Shown: piece after piece, positions 1 through 10,799 of the stretch
Layout of the letters: each line of letters begins with the position of its first letter
How positions within the stretch are numbered: the stretch's first letter is position 1
Assembly: GCF_014201585.1 (NCBI RefSeq)
Contig: NZ_JACHES010000001.1
Coordinates: 310,001-374,000 of the forward strand
From: Anoxybacillus tengchongensis
GTDB taxonomy: Bacteria; Bacillota; Bacilli; Bacillales; Anoxybacillaceae
Direction of reading: 5' to 3'
Length of the DNA stretch: 64,000 bases
The notes under the pieces: generated by a model
Told to the model about the DNA's origin: nothing
The model's database searches: none
Seen by the model: only the letters and a program-made list of their open reading frames with translations
Made by a program: the position numbers and the translations under genes

Positions 1-1
1 T

Positions 2-889
<888 letters not shown>

Positions 890-891
890 TT

Positions 892-915
892 GCGACCGAA
901 CTTGGTCGCTTTCTG
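892..915 (+). terminator. Weak hairpin after cheR
   Basis: GCGACC (892-897) pairs with GGTCGC (904-909) three bases after the cheR stop, followed by TTTCTG. The T-tract is short, so termination may be partial and cheR may read into aroC. Confidence 0.35.
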
Positions 916-928
916 TGCAATTAAGGGG

Positions 929-957
929 TTACGTCCACCAAAAAAATGTGCTATATT
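929..957 (+). promoter_or_regulatory. Candidate sigma-A promoter for aroC
   Basis: TTACGT (929-934) and TATATT (952-957) are 17 bases apart and end 40 bases before the aroC start. The -35 box is only a partial match. Confidence 0.4.
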
Positions 958-997
958 CATACATAATCGCTTTAAAGAGATGAAGGGAGAGAGGGAA

Positions 998-2167
998 TTG
1001 CGGTACTTAACAGCTGGTGAATCTCACGGTCCACAATTAACAACAATTATTGAAGGTGTTCCGGCCGGATTGACGCTTTTGGCGGAGCATATTAACGAAG
1101 ATTTAGCGCGTCGCCAAAAAGGATATGGTCGCGGACGACGCATGCAAATTGAAAAAGACGAAGTGAAGATTTTAAGCGGTGTTCGTCACGGGAAAACGCT
1201 CGGTTCTCCGATTACGCTCGTTGTTGAAAATCGCGATTGGAAACATTGGACGAACATTATGGGGATCGAACCGCTCGCTAGTGATACAGAAGAAGTGAAA
1301 CGAAAAGTGACGCGCCCACGTCCAGGACATGCTGACTTAAACGGGGCGATCAAGTATGGTCATCGTGATATGCGCAACGTATTAGAGCGTTCCTCGGCGC
1401 GTGAAACAACGGTGCGCGTAGCAGCTGGAGCGGTAGCGAAGCGCATTTTATCGGAATTAGGTATTCGCATCGCAAGCCACGTCGTTGAAATTGGAGGGGT
1501 AAAGGCGGAAAATACCGCATATACATCGCTTGAGGAGTTGCAACGAGTGACAGAACAATCTCCTGTTCGTTGTTTTGATGCGGAAGCGGAAAAAAAGATG
1601 ATGGCCGCAATTGATGAAGCGAAAGAAAAAGGCGACTCGATTGGTGGAATTGTTGAAGTCATTGTTGAAGGTGTTCCGGTAGGCGTTGGGAGCTATGTTC
1701 ATTATGATCGGAAGTTAGATGCAAAAATCGCTGCTGCGATTGTTAGCATCAATGCCTTTAAAGGCGTTGAGTTTGGCATCGGATTTGAAGCTGCACGTCG
1801 CTTTGGCAGCGAAGTGCACGATGAAATTATATGGAGCAAAGAAACGGGATATACGCGCAAAACAAACCGACTTGGCGGATTTGAAGGCGGGATGACGACG
1901 GGCATGCCGATCGTTGTTCGCGGAGTCATGAAGCCGATTCCGACATTATATAAACCGCTCATGAGTGTCGATATTGAAACGAAAGAACCGTTTGCAGCAA
2001 GCATTGAACGTTCAGATAGTTGCGCAGTTCCAGCCGCAAGCGTTGTTGCGGAAGCTGTTGTAGCATGGGAAGTTGCCAATGCCATTGTCGAACAATTTGG
2101 ACAAGATCGCATCGATCTCATTATAGAGAATGTTGAAAACATGCGCCGGTACGCAAAGGAGTTTTAA
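998..2167 (+). CDS. aroC: Chorismate synthase
   Basis: Chorismate synthase converts 5-enolpyruvylshikimate-3-phosphate to chorismate with reduced FMN, the last common step of aromatic synthesis (called aroF in B. subtilis). The start is TTG at 998 behind GAAGGGAGAGAGGGA, giving 389 residues that begin [13 protein letters not shown], the family's typical N terminus. Upstream residues of the longer open frame look non-coding. Family signatures visible are [25 protein letters not shown] and GVEFGIGF, and the C-terminal [13 protein letters not shown]. The stop overlaps the aroB start by one base, so the two are translationally coupled. Confidence 0.97.
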   Translation: MRYLTAGESHGPQLTTIIEGVPAGLTLLAEHINEDLARRQKGYGRGRRMQIEKDEVKILSGVRHGKTLGSPITLVVENRDWKHWTNIMGIEPLASDTEEVKRKVTRPRPGHADLNGAIKYGHRDMRNVLERSSARETTVRVAAGAVAKRILSELGIRIASHVVEIGGVKAENTAYTSLEELQRVTEQSPVRCFDAEAEKKMMAAIDEAKEKGDSIGGIVEVIVEGVPVGVGSYVHYDRKLDAKIAAAIVSINAFKGVEFGIGFEAARRFGSEVHDEIIWSKETGYTRKTNRLGGFEGGMTTGMPIVVRGVMKPIPTLYKPLMSVDIETKEPFAASIERSDSCAVPAASVVAEAVVAWEVANAIVEQFGQDRIDLIIENVENMRRYAKEF

Positions 2168-3306
2168 TGATGAAACGCATTCACATCGCTACGTCGTCGA
2201 AACAATATGAAGTTGTCATTGGGAATGAATTATTGCATATGATAGATCGCATGATTGATCGTATTTGTCCACATGTGACAGCTGTCCTTATCATTACAGA
2301 TGAAACAGTCGCTTCGCTTTACTTAGCTGATGTGCAACAAGCTCTTCGTCAAACATATGACCGTGTGTATACTCATATTATTCCAAGTGGAGAAGAAGCG
2401 AAGTCATTTGAACAGTTTTACGCGTGCCATACAGCAGCATTAACAAACCGTCTCGATCGTGATTCATTAATCATTGCGCTTGGCGGAGGGGTCGTCGGAG
2501 ATTTAGCAGGCTTTGTCGCAGCGACATATATGCGTGGCATTCGATTCGTTCAAGTGCCGACGACGTTACTAGCGCATGACAGTGCTGTTGGTGGGAAAAC
2601 GGCTATTAACCATCCGCTCGGAAAAAATATGATTGGCGCTTTTTATCAGCCTGAACTCGTTTTTTACGATATTTCTTTGCTTCATACGCTTCCAGAACAG
2701 GAAATGCGGTCAGGTTTTGCGGAAATTATTAAACACTCTTTAATTTATGATCGTGTTTTTTTCGGCTGGTTACAAGCGAATGTGCAAAAACTCGATGATT
2801 TACGTGGTGACCGTTTGCAATACGCGATTCAAAAAGGAATTGAAATTAAAGCGGCTATTGTCGCCAAAGATGAAAAAGAGCACGGTGTTCGCGCTCATTT
2901 AAACTTTGGTCATACGCTCGGTCATGCGCTAGAGAGTGAACTTGGTTATGGGGTGATGACGCACGGAGATGCGGTTGCTCTTGGTATGCTATTTGCCATT
3001 TTTGTAAGCGAACATTTTTACAAACAACCGCTTTTTTATTCATCTTTTCGAACGCTGTTTAAACATTACGGGTTTCCAACATCCCTTCCATCGCACGTAT
3101 CGCCCGAACGGTTGCTCGAAAAAATGAAAAAAGATAAAAAAGCGAAAGATCAAACGGTGCGTATGGTGTTAATGAAAGAGATTGGAACGGTATGTGTAGA
3201 GCGTATAGACGATGAGCAATTATTGAGATGGTTATACGCGTTTGCCGAAGAAGGAGGGGAAAAATGTGATTCGAGCGATTCGCGGGGCAACGACTGTGAG
3301 CGATAA
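2167..3306 (+). CDS. aroB: 3-dehydroquinate synthase
   Basis: AroB cyclises DAHP to 3-dehydroquinate using NAD and a divalent metal, the second shikimate step. The 379-residue protein has the NAD-binding [20 protein letters not shown] segment (about residues 101-120), the [19 protein letters not shown] block, and the metal ligands in FAEIIKH and [13 protein letters not shown]. Two ATGs lie at 2167 and 2170; AAAGGAG at 2155-2161 suits either. The 3' end overlaps aroH by 41 bases, so the three aro genes form one transcription unit. Confidence 0.97.
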   Translation: MMKRIHIATSSKQYEVVIGNELLHMIDRMIDRICPHVTAVLIITDETVASLYLADVQQALRQTYDRVYTHIIPSGEEAKSFEQFYACHTAALTNRLDRDSLIIALGGGVVGDLAGFVAATYMRGIRFVQVPTTLLAHDSAVGGKTAINHPLGKNMIGAFYQPELVFYDISLLHTLPEQEMRSGFAEIIKHSLIYDRVFFGWLQANVQKLDDLRGDRLQYAIQKGIEIKAAIVAKDEKEHGVRAHLNFGHTLGHALESELGYGVMTHGDAVALGMLFAIFVSEHFYKQPLFYSSFRTLFKHYGFPTSLPSHVSPERLLEKMKKDKKAKDQTVRMVLMKEIGTVCVERIDDEQLLRWLYAFAEEGGEKCDSSDSRGNDCER

Positions 3307-3646
3307 CGATGAACGAGAAATTATAGATGAAACGAAGCGATTGTTAACGGAAATGATACAGCAAAACGATGTGAAAGCAGAAGACGTCGTATCGGTACTC
3401 ATTTCGATGACCGATGATTTAAACGCTACGTTTCCAGCAAAAGCGTTGCGTCATCTGGACGGCTGGACGTATGTGCCCGTCATGTGTATGCGTGAAATTA
3501 ACGTTCCACACGCGTTACCAAAATGTATTCGCGTCATGATGACCGTACATACAAATCGAACGCAACAAGATATGCATCACGTATATTTACGCGATGCTAT
3601 CCAACTTCGCCCAGATTTAAAGTTGACAAAAAAGTCAGACATATAA
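3266..3646 (+). CDS. aroH: Chorismate mutase, AroH class
   Basis: This monofunctional, trimeric AroH-fold mutase rearranges chorismate to prephenate, feeding Tyr and Phe. I place the start at GTG 3266 (AAGGAGGGG upstream), giving 126 residues that begin [11 protein letters not shown], like the Bacillus enzyme. The active-site pattern R-G-A-T-T near the N terminus, the [11 protein letters not shown] segment and [10 protein letters not shown] are visible. The start lies inside aroB. Its last codons also hold the trp promoter (3623-3652), so coding and promoter functions overlap here. Confidence 0.95.
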   Translation: MIRAIRGATTVSDNDEREIIDETKRLLTEMIQQNDVKAEDVVSVLISMTDDLNATFPAKALRHLDGWTYVPVMCMREINVPHALPKCIRVMMTVHTNRTQQDMHHVYLRDAIQLRPDLKLTKKSDI

Positions 3647-3652
3647 TATGAT
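3623..3652 (+). promoter_or_regulatory. trp operon promoter
   Basis: TTGACA (3623-3628) and TATGAT (3647-3652) are 18 bases apart. The promoter straddles the aroH stop and lies 12 bases before the first TRAP triplet, so initiation just upstream would place all eleven triplets in the leader RNA. Confidence 0.8.
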
Positions 3653-3663
3653 GGTTTATAAGT

Positions 3664-3719
3664 TAGTTGAGTAGAGTAAGAGTTGAGTAGAGTAGAGAAT
3701 GAGTGAGAGCGGAGCAGAG
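3664..3719 (+). promoter_or_regulatory. TRAP binding site, eleven (G/U)AG triplets
   Basis: One TAG and ten GAG triplets start at 3664, 3669, 3674, 3680, 3685, 3690, 3695, 3701, 3707, 3712 and 3717. Spacers are 2 or 3 bases throughout. The trp RNA-binding attenuation protein is an 11-mer whose tryptophan-bound ring wraps RNA with such triplets, so the count matches one triplet per subunit. Binding would block the antiterminator at 3707-3752. The TRAP gene (mtrB) is not in the window. Confidence 0.95.
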
Positions 3720-3752
3720 GATCATTAGGATACGTACGCCTAAAGGCCGCTC
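3707..3752 (+). promoter_or_regulatory. trp leader antiterminator
   Basis: GAGCGG (3707-3712), inside the last TRAP triplets, can pair with CCGCTC (3747-3752). TTAGG (3725-3729) can pair with CCTAA (3739-3743). The inner stem uses the 5' arm of the terminator, so the two structures exclude each other. I derived the pairing by hand and computed no energies. Confidence 0.65.
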
Positions 3753-3768
3753 GTCTTTAGGCTTTTTT
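3738..3768 (+). terminator. trp attenuator terminator
   Basis: GCCTAAAG (3738-3745) pairs with CTTTAGGC (3755-3762), followed by six T. It lies between the TRAP site and trpE and would stop transcription when tryptophan-loaded TRAP is bound. Confidence 0.9.
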
Positions 3769-3821
3769 ACTTTCCTCTTTGTTTCCCCCTCATGTTCATT
3801 CTCCAAGAAAGGAGAACGATC

Positions 3822-5327
3822 ATGAATATAGCTACATTTTTACAAACAGCTTCCCGGTTTCGAACGATTCCGATTGTGCGCCGTTTTTTTGCAGATACGT
3901 TTCAACCCATACAGCTATTTGTGGCGTTACGTGATGAGGCGGCGTTTTTGCTTGAGAGCAAAGACGATATGTCCCCTTGGTCGCGCTATTCGTTTATCGG
4001 CATTCGTCCGTTTATGTCGATTGAAAGTGATGACGGCAAGCAATTTTTTGTAAAAGAAAAACAACAAGTGCTCGCGTGTACGGCGACAATCCAAGAAGCG
4101 TTTGCGACGATGCAACATCATTTAAACGTTCAACTACTATCATTGGACGTTCCGTTTCGTGGAGGAGCTGTCGGGTATATAAGCTACGATTTTATTTCTT
4201 CTATTGAGAAAGTCCCATATCATGCACATAACGACTTACAAATGAAAATCGTCCATTTTGTCGTTTGTGAAACACTTTTTGCCTTTGATCATATAAAGAA
4301 AGAGCTATTACTTATTCATTATGTTCGTTTAACGGAAACAGATGATGAAGCAAAACAAGTAGAAAAATATGAAGCAGCTTGCCGAAGAATCGATGAGCTA
4401 GCACGTCAAATGGTTCAAGGCTACGATGAACAAGCACATATGATGTTCGACCGAAATATATGTGTTTCATTTGACCGAGTTCGTTCGAATATGGATCGCG
4501 AAATGTTTTATGAAGCTGTTGAAAACATTCAATCGTACATTGCCAGCGGAGATGTGTTTCAAACGGTGTTGTCGCAACGATTTGAGATTGAAACTTCCAT
4601 TGATGGACTTGAGCTATATCGTTTATTACGTTTATTAAATCCGTCACCATACTTATTTTATTTAAAAATTGGTGAAGAACACATCGTCGGTAGCTCCCCA
4701 GAGAAGCTCATTCAAGTACGAAACAGGGAGCTTGAAATTGATCCGATCGCAGGGACGCGTCGCCGCGGTAAAAATGAACAAGAAGATGTTGCGCTCATGA
4801 ACGAGTTGCTTCATGACCCGAAAGAGCGAGCGGAACATTATATGCTTGTCGATTTAGCACGCAACGACATCGGTCGCGTTGCTATGTATGGGACGGTGCG
4901 TACGCCACAATTTATGCAAATCGGGAAGTTTTCACACGTCATGCATTTAATCTCAAAAGTAACGGGAACGCTCCGTGATGACGTTCATCCGCTTGATGCC
5001 CTTATCGCAGCTTTTCCTGCAGGAACGGTGAGCGGAGCACCGAAAGTTCGGGCGATGCAAATTATTCAAGAGCTAGAGCCGACAGCACGCAACGTATATG
5101 CAGGTACGGTTGCCTATATTGGTTTTGACGGGAATATTGACTCGTGTATAGCAATTCGCACAGCTGTATTAAAAAATAATGTAGCATACGTACAAGCAGG
5201 GGCGGGAATCGTTGCGGATTCATTGCCTGCATTGGAATGGAAAGAAACACGAAATAAAGCGAGCGCTTTAATTCATGCGATTCAGCTTGCAGAGCACGTA
5301 TTTCAAAGGGGGAAGCGACATGTTTGA
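3822..5327 (+). CDS. trpE: Anthranilate synthase component I
   Basis: TrpE makes anthranilate from chorismate with ammonia supplied by a glutamine amidotransferase subunit, which is not in this operon (in Bacillus it is the shared PabA/TrpG). The 501-residue protein starts at ATG 3822 with AAAGGAG at 3808-3814. It has an N-terminal regulatory domain with the LLESKDDMSPWSRYSFIG segment used in tryptophan feedback, and the chorismate-binding core with DPIAGTRRRG, DLARNDIGRV and AGTVSGAPKVRAM. Transcription is governed by the TRAP leader. Its end overlaps trpD by 8 bases. Confidence 0.97.
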   Translation: MNIATFLQTASRFRTIPIVRRFFADTFQPIQLFVALRDEAAFLLESKDDMSPWSRYSFIGIRPFMSIESDDGKQFFVKEKQQVLACTATIQEAFATMQHHLNVQLLSLDVPFRGGAVGYISYDFISSIEKVPYHAHNDLQMKIVHFVVCETLFAFDHIKKELLLIHYVRLTETDDEAKQVEKYEAACRRIDELARQMVQGYDEQAHMMFDRNICVSFDRVRSNMDREMFYEAVENIQSYIASGDVFQTVLSQRFEIETSIDGLELYRLLRLLNPSPYLFYLKIGEEHIVGSSPEKLIQVRNRELEIDPIAGTRRRGKNEQEDVALMNELLHDPKERAEHYMLVDLARNDIGRVAMYGTVRTPQFMQIGKFSHVMHLISKVTGTLRDDVHPLDALIAAFPAGTVSGAPKVRAMQIIQELEPTARNVYAGTVAYIGFDGNIDSCIAIRTAVLKNNVAYVQAGAGIVADSLPALEWKETRNKASALIHAIQLAEHVFQRGKRHV

Positions 5328-6330
5328 ACGGTTTTTGCATAAATGTGCTGGACAACAAACGTTGACGGAACAAGAAGCGTATGAAGCGATGCATGCGATG
5401 ATGAGCGGGGAAGTGGATGAAAGACAAGTAGCTGCTTTTTTAGTTTTGTTGCGGTTTCGTGGTGAAACGGTTGATGAGCTTGTTGGCTTTATTCGGGCCA
5501 TGCGTGAACGTATGCGAACGGTTTCTTTCGACGAACCAGTGATCGATACGTGTGGAACAGGTGGAGATGGAAAAGGGACATTTAACATTTCGACAGCCGT
5601 CGCTTTGCTTGTGGCTTCGCTCGATGTTGCTGTCGCAAAGCACGGCAATCGTGCGGTGTCGTCGACAAGTGGAAGCGCGAATGTCATTGAGCATTTCCTA
5701 ATCCCAATGCCGAAAACGGAAGAAGAAGCAAAACAAGCGTTACGTACACATCGGCTCGTTTTTTTATTTGCTCCATTTTATCATGAGGCAATGAAGCATG
5801 TTGCCCCTGTTCGCCAAAGTTTAAAAATGCGAACAGTATTCAATTTGCTCGGTCCGCTCGTCAATCCAGCTCAACCGAAACGCCAAGTCATTGGCGTACA
5901 TGATAAAAAAGATGCGCGCAAAATGGCTGAAGCGTTGCGACGAATGGGAACGGAACATACCGTGTTTGTCACAAGCGATGACGGTTTAGACGAATGTAGC
6001 ATCAGTGCGGTAACACAATTAATTGAACTCAAACATGACCATATCGTTGAGCGCATCATTACACCAGAAGATGTAGGGTTACAGCGTGGTTGTTTGTCTC
6101 ATATATGCGTTCATAGCGTAAACGAAAGTGCGCAACTCATTGAACACGTGTTTGCTAATCGTGCAAATAAAAGTGCGACAAATATCGTTTTACTAAACGC
6201 AGGTGTTACTTTATATGTTGCAGGTGTTGCATCACATATTGAAGAAGGAGTCGATATGGCGAAGCGAGCGATTGAAACGGGTCGTGCTTATGCATATTTA
6301 CAGCGATTGCGAGGTGCTATGTATGCTTGA
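5320..6330 (+). CDS. trpD: Anthranilate phosphoribosyltransferase
   Basis: TrpD joins anthranilate to phosphoribosyl pyrophosphate, the second tryptophan step. The 336-residue enzyme shows the PRPP-binding DTCGTGGDGKGTFNISTAVA motif (about 76-95), KHGNRAVSSTSGSAN, and the anthranilate-site RTVFNLLGPLVNPA. The ATG at 5320 follows AAAGGGGGAAG and overlaps the trpE stop, so translation is coupled. The end overlaps trpC by 8 bases. No irregularity was seen. Confidence 0.97.
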   Translation: MFERFLHKCAGQQTLTEQEAYEAMHAMMSGEVDERQVAAFLVLLRFRGETVDELVGFIRAMRERMRTVSFDEPVIDTCGTGGDGKGTFNISTAVALLVASLDVAVAKHGNRAVSSTSGSANVIEHFLIPMPKTEEEAKQALRTHRLVFLFAPFYHEAMKHVAPVRQSLKMRTVFNLLGPLVNPAQPKRQVIGVHDKKDARKMAEALRRMGTEHTVFVTSDDGLDECSISAVTQLIELKHDHIVERIITPEDVGLQRGCLSHICVHSVNESAQLIEHVFANRANKSATNIVLLNAGVTLYVAGVASHIEEGVDMAKRAIETGRAYAYLQRLRGAMYA

Positions 6331-7084
6331 AGCGATTTTACAAACAAAGAGAGAAGAAGTTTTATCGTTACAATTACCAGAGACATATGAACAACTTCCG
6401 CGTCGTTCGTTTTACGACGCTTTAGCGAAGCCACGTCGCGTTTTAGGATTGATTGCAGAAGTGAAAAAAGCGTCACCATCAAAAGGAATCATTCGACAAC
6501 ATGTGAATGTCGTTGATATTGCCCGCGCATACGAGCAAGCAGGTGCCGATGTCGTGTCTGTTTTAACAGATGAAAAATATTTTGCTGGCCATCGGTCATA
6601 CGTGACGCAAGTGAAACAACACGTGCAAATTCCAATTTTACGTAAAGACTTTATTATTGATCGTAAACAACTTGTCGAAAGTGTGCGCATTGGCGCAGAT
6701 GCCATTTTACTCATTGGTGAAGCGCTTGATCCGAGTTTTTTGCATGAATTATATGAAGAAGCGCACGAAATGGGATTGCAATGTTTAGTAGAAGTGCATA
6801 CCAAAAAAACAGTAGAAGCGATTTTAAAACGTTTCACACCGAAAGTGATTGGCATCAATAATCGCGATTTAACAACGTTTCACACATCGCTTCATGTGAC
6901 AAAACAAATTGTTCCGCTTTTGCCTCCATGCATTATCGTTAGTGAAAGTGGCATTCACACATACGACGATGTGCAGACGATACGACAAGCCGGTGCCCAT
7001 GCGATGCTCGTTGGTGAGGCATTTATGCGCAAGCCAGCTGTCGATGTGGCCATTTATGAATTGTTTGGGGAGCGGTATGTATGA
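6323..7084 (+). CDS. trpC: Indole-3-glycerol phosphate synthase
   Basis: TrpC closes the indole ring: it decarboxylates and cyclises the carboxyphenylamino-deoxyribulose phosphate made by TrpF. From ATG 6323 it is 253 residues, a standard single-domain (beta/alpha)8 barrel. Catalytic segments seen are AEVKKASPSKG (lysine and phosphate site), VLTDEKYFAG, ILRKDFIID, LVEVHT, IGINNRDL and VSESGI. The start lies 8 bases before the trpD stop. A longer open frame upstream lies in trpD and is not used. Confidence 0.97.
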   Translation: MLEAILQTKREEVLSLQLPETYEQLPRRSFYDALAKPRRVLGLIAEVKKASPSKGIIRQHVNVVDIARAYEQAGADVVSVLTDEKYFAGHRSYVTQVKQHVQIPILRKDFIIDRKQLVESVRIGADAILLIGEALDPSFLHELYEEAHEMGLQCLVEVHTKKTVEAILKRFTPKVIGINNRDLTTFHTSLHVTKQIVPLLPPCIIVSESGIHTYDDVQTIRQAGAHAMLVGEAFMRKPAVDVAIYELFGERYV

Positions 7085-7716
7085 CCGTTTTAAAATATTG
7101 TGGAAATCGTTCATTGCAAGATGTGCAACTTATTGCCAAAAGCAAAGCGGACTATATCGGATTCGTGTTTGCAGAAAGTAAGCGAAAAGTCGAACCGAAA
7201 GATGTGAAACGATGGTTATCTGTCGTTCAACTTGAAACAAAACAAATTGTTGGGGTTTTCGTTCATCCAACCGTTTGTTCCGTTGCTTCCGTTCTTGAGC
7301 ACGTTCCATTATCCATTATTCAATGTCATGGGATGGAAACGGTCCAGACGGTGCAGCAGTTAAAAGAGAGGTTTCAACTTCCAGTTTGGAAGGTTATTCA
7401 TCACAACCTAGAAGCGTGGACATATATGCGCGCATGGAAAGGCGTTGCAGACGGTTTTGTTATTGATAGCGGACGAAAGGGAGCGTGGGGAGGAACAGGC
7501 ATCTCATTTGATTGGTGTAATGTTCCTCAATACATGGAAGAAGCATATAAACAAGGTGTGCCTTGTTTCATCGCTGGAGGTATTACGCCAGACAACGTTG
7601 AGCAGCTGTTAGCATATGAACCATTCGGGATCGATATCAGTAGTGGAATTGAAGAAAATGATAGAAAAAGCGAAAAAAAAATAAACAAAATTGAACAGAA
7701 GGTGAAATCATGTTGA
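7081..7716 (+). CDS. trpF: Phosphoribosylanthranilate isomerase
   Basis: TrpF carries out the Amadori rearrangement between the TrpD and TrpC steps. The 211-residue barrel has [11 protein letters not shown] with the catalytic cysteine near residue 6, [17 protein letters not shown], and the catalytic aspartate in [15 protein letters not shown]. The C terminus GIDISSGIE is standard, followed by a lysine-rich tail. Its ATGA start overlaps the trpC stop, and its end overlaps trpB by 7 bases. Confidence 0.96.
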   Translation: MTVLKYCGNRSLQDVQLIAKSKADYIGFVFAESKRKVEPKDVKRWLSVVQLETKQIVGVFVHPTVCSVASVLEHVPLSIIQCHGMETVQTVQQLKERFQLPVWKVIHHNLEAWTYMRAWKGVADGFVIDSGRKGAWGGTGISFDWCNVPQYMEEAYKQGVPCFIAGGITPDNVEQLLAYEPFGIDISSGIEENDRKSEKKINKIEQKVKSC

Positions 7717-8906
7717 CGTTACCAAATGAACGTGGTCGTTTTGGCATGTTTGGTGGAAAATTCGTTCCAGAAACATTAATGCGTCCATTAGCTGATATAG
7801 AGCGCCAATTGCATGAAGCATTGGCTGATCCTTCGTTTCATGCCGAATATATGCATCATTTGTATGAATATTCGGGACGACCGACCGCTTTAACATTTGC
7901 AAAAAACTTGACAGAACGATTAGGCGGGGCGAAAATGTACTTTAAACGTGAAGACTTAAACCATACCGGTGCTCATAAAATTAACAACGCCATTGGGCAA
8001 GCGTTGTTAGCGAAACGAATGGGAAAACGAAAAATTATCGCTGAAACAGGTGCAGGTCAACACGGAGTAGCTGCGGCGACCGTTGCCGCTCGTTTTGGTA
8101 TGGAATGTAAAGTGTTTATGGGTGAAGAAGATGTGAAGCGACAAGCATTAAACGTATTTCGTATGAAATTGCTTGGTGCACAAGTCATTCCAGTAACAAG
8201 CGGCAATCGTACACTAAAAGATGCGACAAACGAAGCGATTCGTTATTGGGTGGAGCATTGTGACGATCATTTTTATATGATTGGCTCTGTCGTTGGACCG
8301 CATCCGTATCCGATGATGGTGCGTGAATTTCAACGTATTATCGGGGAAGAAGCGCGCGAACAAATGTTAAAAGTAGAAGGAAAACTCCCAAATACGATCA
8401 TCGCTTGTGTTGGTGGTGGAAGTAATGCGATTGGCATGTTTCATCCATTTTTAGAGGATGACGTCGAATGTATTGGTGTCGAGGCAGCCGGAAAAGGTGT
8501 GCATACAACTGAGCATGCTGCAACAATAACAAAAGGGACAAAAGGTGTCATTCATGGCTCCCTCACATACGTATTGCAAGATGAACACGGTCAAATTACG
8601 GAACCTTATTCGATTTCAGCGGGATTGGATTATCCAGGTGTCGGACCAGAACATGCATATTTAGCACATATCGGTCGTGTTCGCTATGAAAGTGTCACAG
8701 ATGAAGAAGCGATTGCAGCAGTTCAAATGACTGCAGAAACAGAAGGAATCATTCCAGCGATCGAATCGGCGCACGCACTTGCTAAAGCGTTTCAAATCGC
8801 CCCTCTTCGTCCAAAAAACGAAACGATTCTCGTTTGTTTATCAGGAAGAGGAGATAAAGATGTGCAAACGGTCATGAACTATTTGGAAGGGGATGAGCCG
8901 AGATGA
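7710..8906 (+). CDS. trpB: Tryptophan synthase beta chain
   Basis: TrpB condenses indole with serine on pyridoxal phosphate to give tryptophan, in an alpha2-beta2 complex with TrpA. The protein is 398 residues. The PLP lysine is in [12 protein letters not shown] (Lys90). The phosphate-binding glycine loop [10 protein letters not shown] and the catalytic-glutamate region ETGAGQHG are present. ATG 7710 overlaps the end of trpF, and the stop overlaps the trpA start by 4 bases, which suits stoichiometric synthesis of the two subunits. Confidence 0.98.
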   Translation: MLTLPNERGRFGMFGGKFVPETLMRPLADIERQLHEALADPSFHAEYMHHLYEYSGRPTALTFAKNLTERLGGAKMYFKREDLNHTGAHKINNAIGQALLAKRMGKRKIIAETGAGQHGVAAATVAARFGMECKVFMGEEDVKRQALNVFRMKLLGAQVIPVTSGNRTLKDATNEAIRYWVEHCDDHFYMIGSVVGPHPYPMMVREFQRIIGEEAREQMLKVEGKLPNTIIACVGGGSNAIGMFHPFLEDDVECIGVEAAGKGVHTTEHAATITKGTKGVIHGSLTYVLQDEHGQITEPYSISAGLDYPGVGPEHAYLAHIGRVRYESVTDEEAIAAVQMTAETEGIIPAIESAHALAKAFQIAPLRPKNETILVCLSGRGDKDVQTVMNYLEGDEPR

Positions 8907-9742
8907 AACATTTTATTCCATTTATCGTTGCTGGCGATCCATCTGAAGACGTGACGATGGATTTAGCGATTGCGCTTGAAAAAGCAGGTGCGACGATATT
9001 AGAGCTTGGTGTACCATACTCCGATCCGCTTGCAGATGGTCCAATTATTCAACGAGCAGCGAGCCGGGCGCTGAATAATGGAATGACGTTAACAAAAGCG
9101 CTTGAGCTCATTGGACGAATGCGAAAAAAAGGTGTAAAAATTCCGATTATTGTCTTTACGTATTACAATCCTGTGTTACAATTAGGAGAAGAACGCTTTT
9201 TTGCTTTAGCGCAACAAAACGGTGCGAGCGGTGTACTCATTCCAGATTTACCGTTTGAAGAAAGCGAGTATATGAGAACATTAGGTGACGCATATAAAAT
9301 TCCTTATATTTCGCTTGTTGCTCCAACGTCTCATGAACGCATCGCAATGATTGCATCGCAAGCTCAATCGTTTTTATATTGCGTGTCATCGTTAGGTGTA
9401 ACGGGCATTCGGGATTCGTTGCCGGCGGAATTGCACGAATTTTTGAAACAAGTGAAATTATATAGCCGTGTCCCTGTTGTCGTCGGATTCGGTATTTCGA
9501 CAGCTGAACAAGTAGATCGACTACAACACGTGTGTGATGGCATCGTCATCGGTAGCGCCATTGTGCAAAAAATTGAACAGCTACAAGATGAATTAAACGA
9601 CGTCCGTACACGCCCAAACGCGCTTATCGCTTTTTCTCAATATGTCGTTTCACTTATTGAACCATTGAAAAGGGTGGGGAAAAATGAAAGTCAAACAACA
9701 ACTGAACCAACTAAAACCGTATCAACCGGGCAAACCGATTGA
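8903..9742 (+). CDS. trpA: Tryptophan synthase alpha chain
   Basis: TrpA cleaves indole-3-glycerol phosphate to indole and glyceraldehyde-3-phosphate and passes indole to TrpB. Visible signatures are [19 protein letters not shown] (catalytic Glu in LELG, Asp in YSDP), [16 protein letters not shown] and [10 protein letters not shown]. The 279-residue frame runs about a dozen residues past the usual Bacillus length, with a Thr/Gln/Ser-rich tail, and overlaps hisC by 59 bases. The tail may be dispensable; the core is complete. Confidence 0.96.
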   Translation: MKHFIPFIVAGDPSEDVTMDLAIALEKAGATILELGVPYSDPLADGPIIQRAASRALNNGMTLTKALELIGRMRKKGVKIPIIVFTYYNPVLQLGEERFFALAQQNGASGVLIPDLPFEESEYMRTLGDAYKIPYISLVAPTSHERIAMIASQAQSFLYCVSSLGVTGIRDSLPAELHEFLKQVKLYSRVPVVVGFGISTAEQVDRLQHVCDGIVIGSAIVQKIEQLQDELNDVRTRPNALIAFSQYVVSLIEPLKRVGKNESQTTTEPTKTVSTGQTD

Positions 9743-10799
9743 AGAAGTAAAACGTGAATATCGGTTAGAAACGGTCATTAAACTTGCATCAAATGAAAAT
9801 CCGTACGGATGTTCACCACTTGCTCAACAGGCGATTATGAAAGAACTTGATTACTTAGCTTTGTATCCTGACGGATATAGCCGAGCGTTGCGCGAGGCGC
9901 TTGCATCGCACGTTGGTGTCAATGAAAAGCAACTCATTTTCGGAAATGGTTCGGATGAAATCGTTCAAATCGTTTGTCGTGCCTTTTTACAAAAAGGGAC
10001 GAATACAGTGATGGCTACGCCGACGTTTCCACAATACCGCCATAATGCGGTCATTGAAGGTGCGGAAGTGCGCGAGATTCCTCTTCAAGACGGACATCAT
10101 CATTTAGAAGCGATGCTTGCAGCGATCGACGATCATACGCGCGTCGTTTGGATTTGTAGTCCAAACAACCCGACGGGGACGTATGTGAATGACGTTTCTT
10201 TGCGTGCCTTTTTGGACAAAGTACCGAAACATGTGCTCGTCGTTGTTGATGAAGCGTATTATGAATACGTGCAAGCGGAAGATTATCCAAATACCGTTTC
10301 TTTGCTTCAACAATATGAAAATATGATGATTTTACGCACGTTTTCAAAAGCATACGGGTTAGCAGCGCTCCGCATCGGATATGGCATTGCCCACGAGCAT
10401 ATTTTACAAGCAATCGAGCCAGCGCGTGAACCATTTAATACATCTCGGCTGGCGCAAGTGGCAGCATTAGCCGCATTAAACGATCAAACATTTATTGAAC
10501 AATGTGCACAAAAAAATAAACAAGGGCTAAGTCAATTCTACACATTTTGTGATGAACATAGCTTGCGTTACTACAAGTCGGAAGGGAATTTTATTTTAAT
10601 TGATTTCGGTTTTAGCGGTGACGAAGTGTTTACGTATTTGCTTCAACGCGGCATCATTGTTCGTTCAGGATGCGCTCTCGGTTTTCCGACCGCTGTGCGC
10701 ATTACAGTCGGATCACCGGAACAAAACGAAACGATTATTCGTGTTTTAACAAACATGTTGAAAGAAAGAAGTGAGCAGTTTTGCGAGGAAACATTTTAA
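9684..10799 (+). CDS. hisC: Histidinol-phosphate / aromatic aminotransferase
   Basis: This PLP aminotransferase of the HisC family makes histidinol phosphate. In Bacillus it also transaminates prephenate-derived keto acids, which explains its place in the aromatic operon. The 371-residue protein has ASNENPYG at the N terminus, [19 protein letters not shown], and the PLP lysine in [15 protein letters not shown] (Lys222). The ATG at 9684 follows AGGGTGGGG and lies inside the trpA frame. Its end overlaps tyrA by 19 bases. Confidence 0.95.
   Translation: MKVKQQLNQLKPYQPGKPIEEVKREYRLETVIKLASNENPYGCSPLAQQAIMKELDYLALYPDGYSRALREALASHVGVNEKQLIFGNGSDEIVQIVCRAFLQKGTNTVMATPTFPQYRHNAVIEGAEVREIPLQDGHHHLEAMLAAIDDHTRVVWICSPNNPTGTYVNDVSLRAFLDKVPKHVLVVVDEAYYEYVQAEDYPNTVSLLQQYENMMILRTFSKAYGLAALRIGYGIAHEHILQAIEPAREPFNTSRLAQVAALAALNDQTFIEQCAQKNKQGLSQFYTFCDEHSLRYYKSEGNFILIDFGFSGDEVFTYLLQRGIIVRSGCALGFPTAVRITVGSPEQNETIIRVLTNMLKERSEQFCEETF

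Noticed and set aside
1702-2142. 146-codon minus-strand frame inside aroC
   Set aside because: It is antisense to a conserved enzyme, Ser/Thr/Ala-rich as expected of a shadow frame, with no ribosome site.
3642-3647. TATAAT as the -10 box of the trp promoter
   Set aside because: It is only 13 bases from TTGACA. TATGAT at 3647 has an 18-base spacer and is preferred.
3664-3719. CRISPR-like or satellite repeat in the GAG-rich tract
   Set aside because: The units are 5-6 bases, with no spacers, and are fully explained as TRAP triplets.
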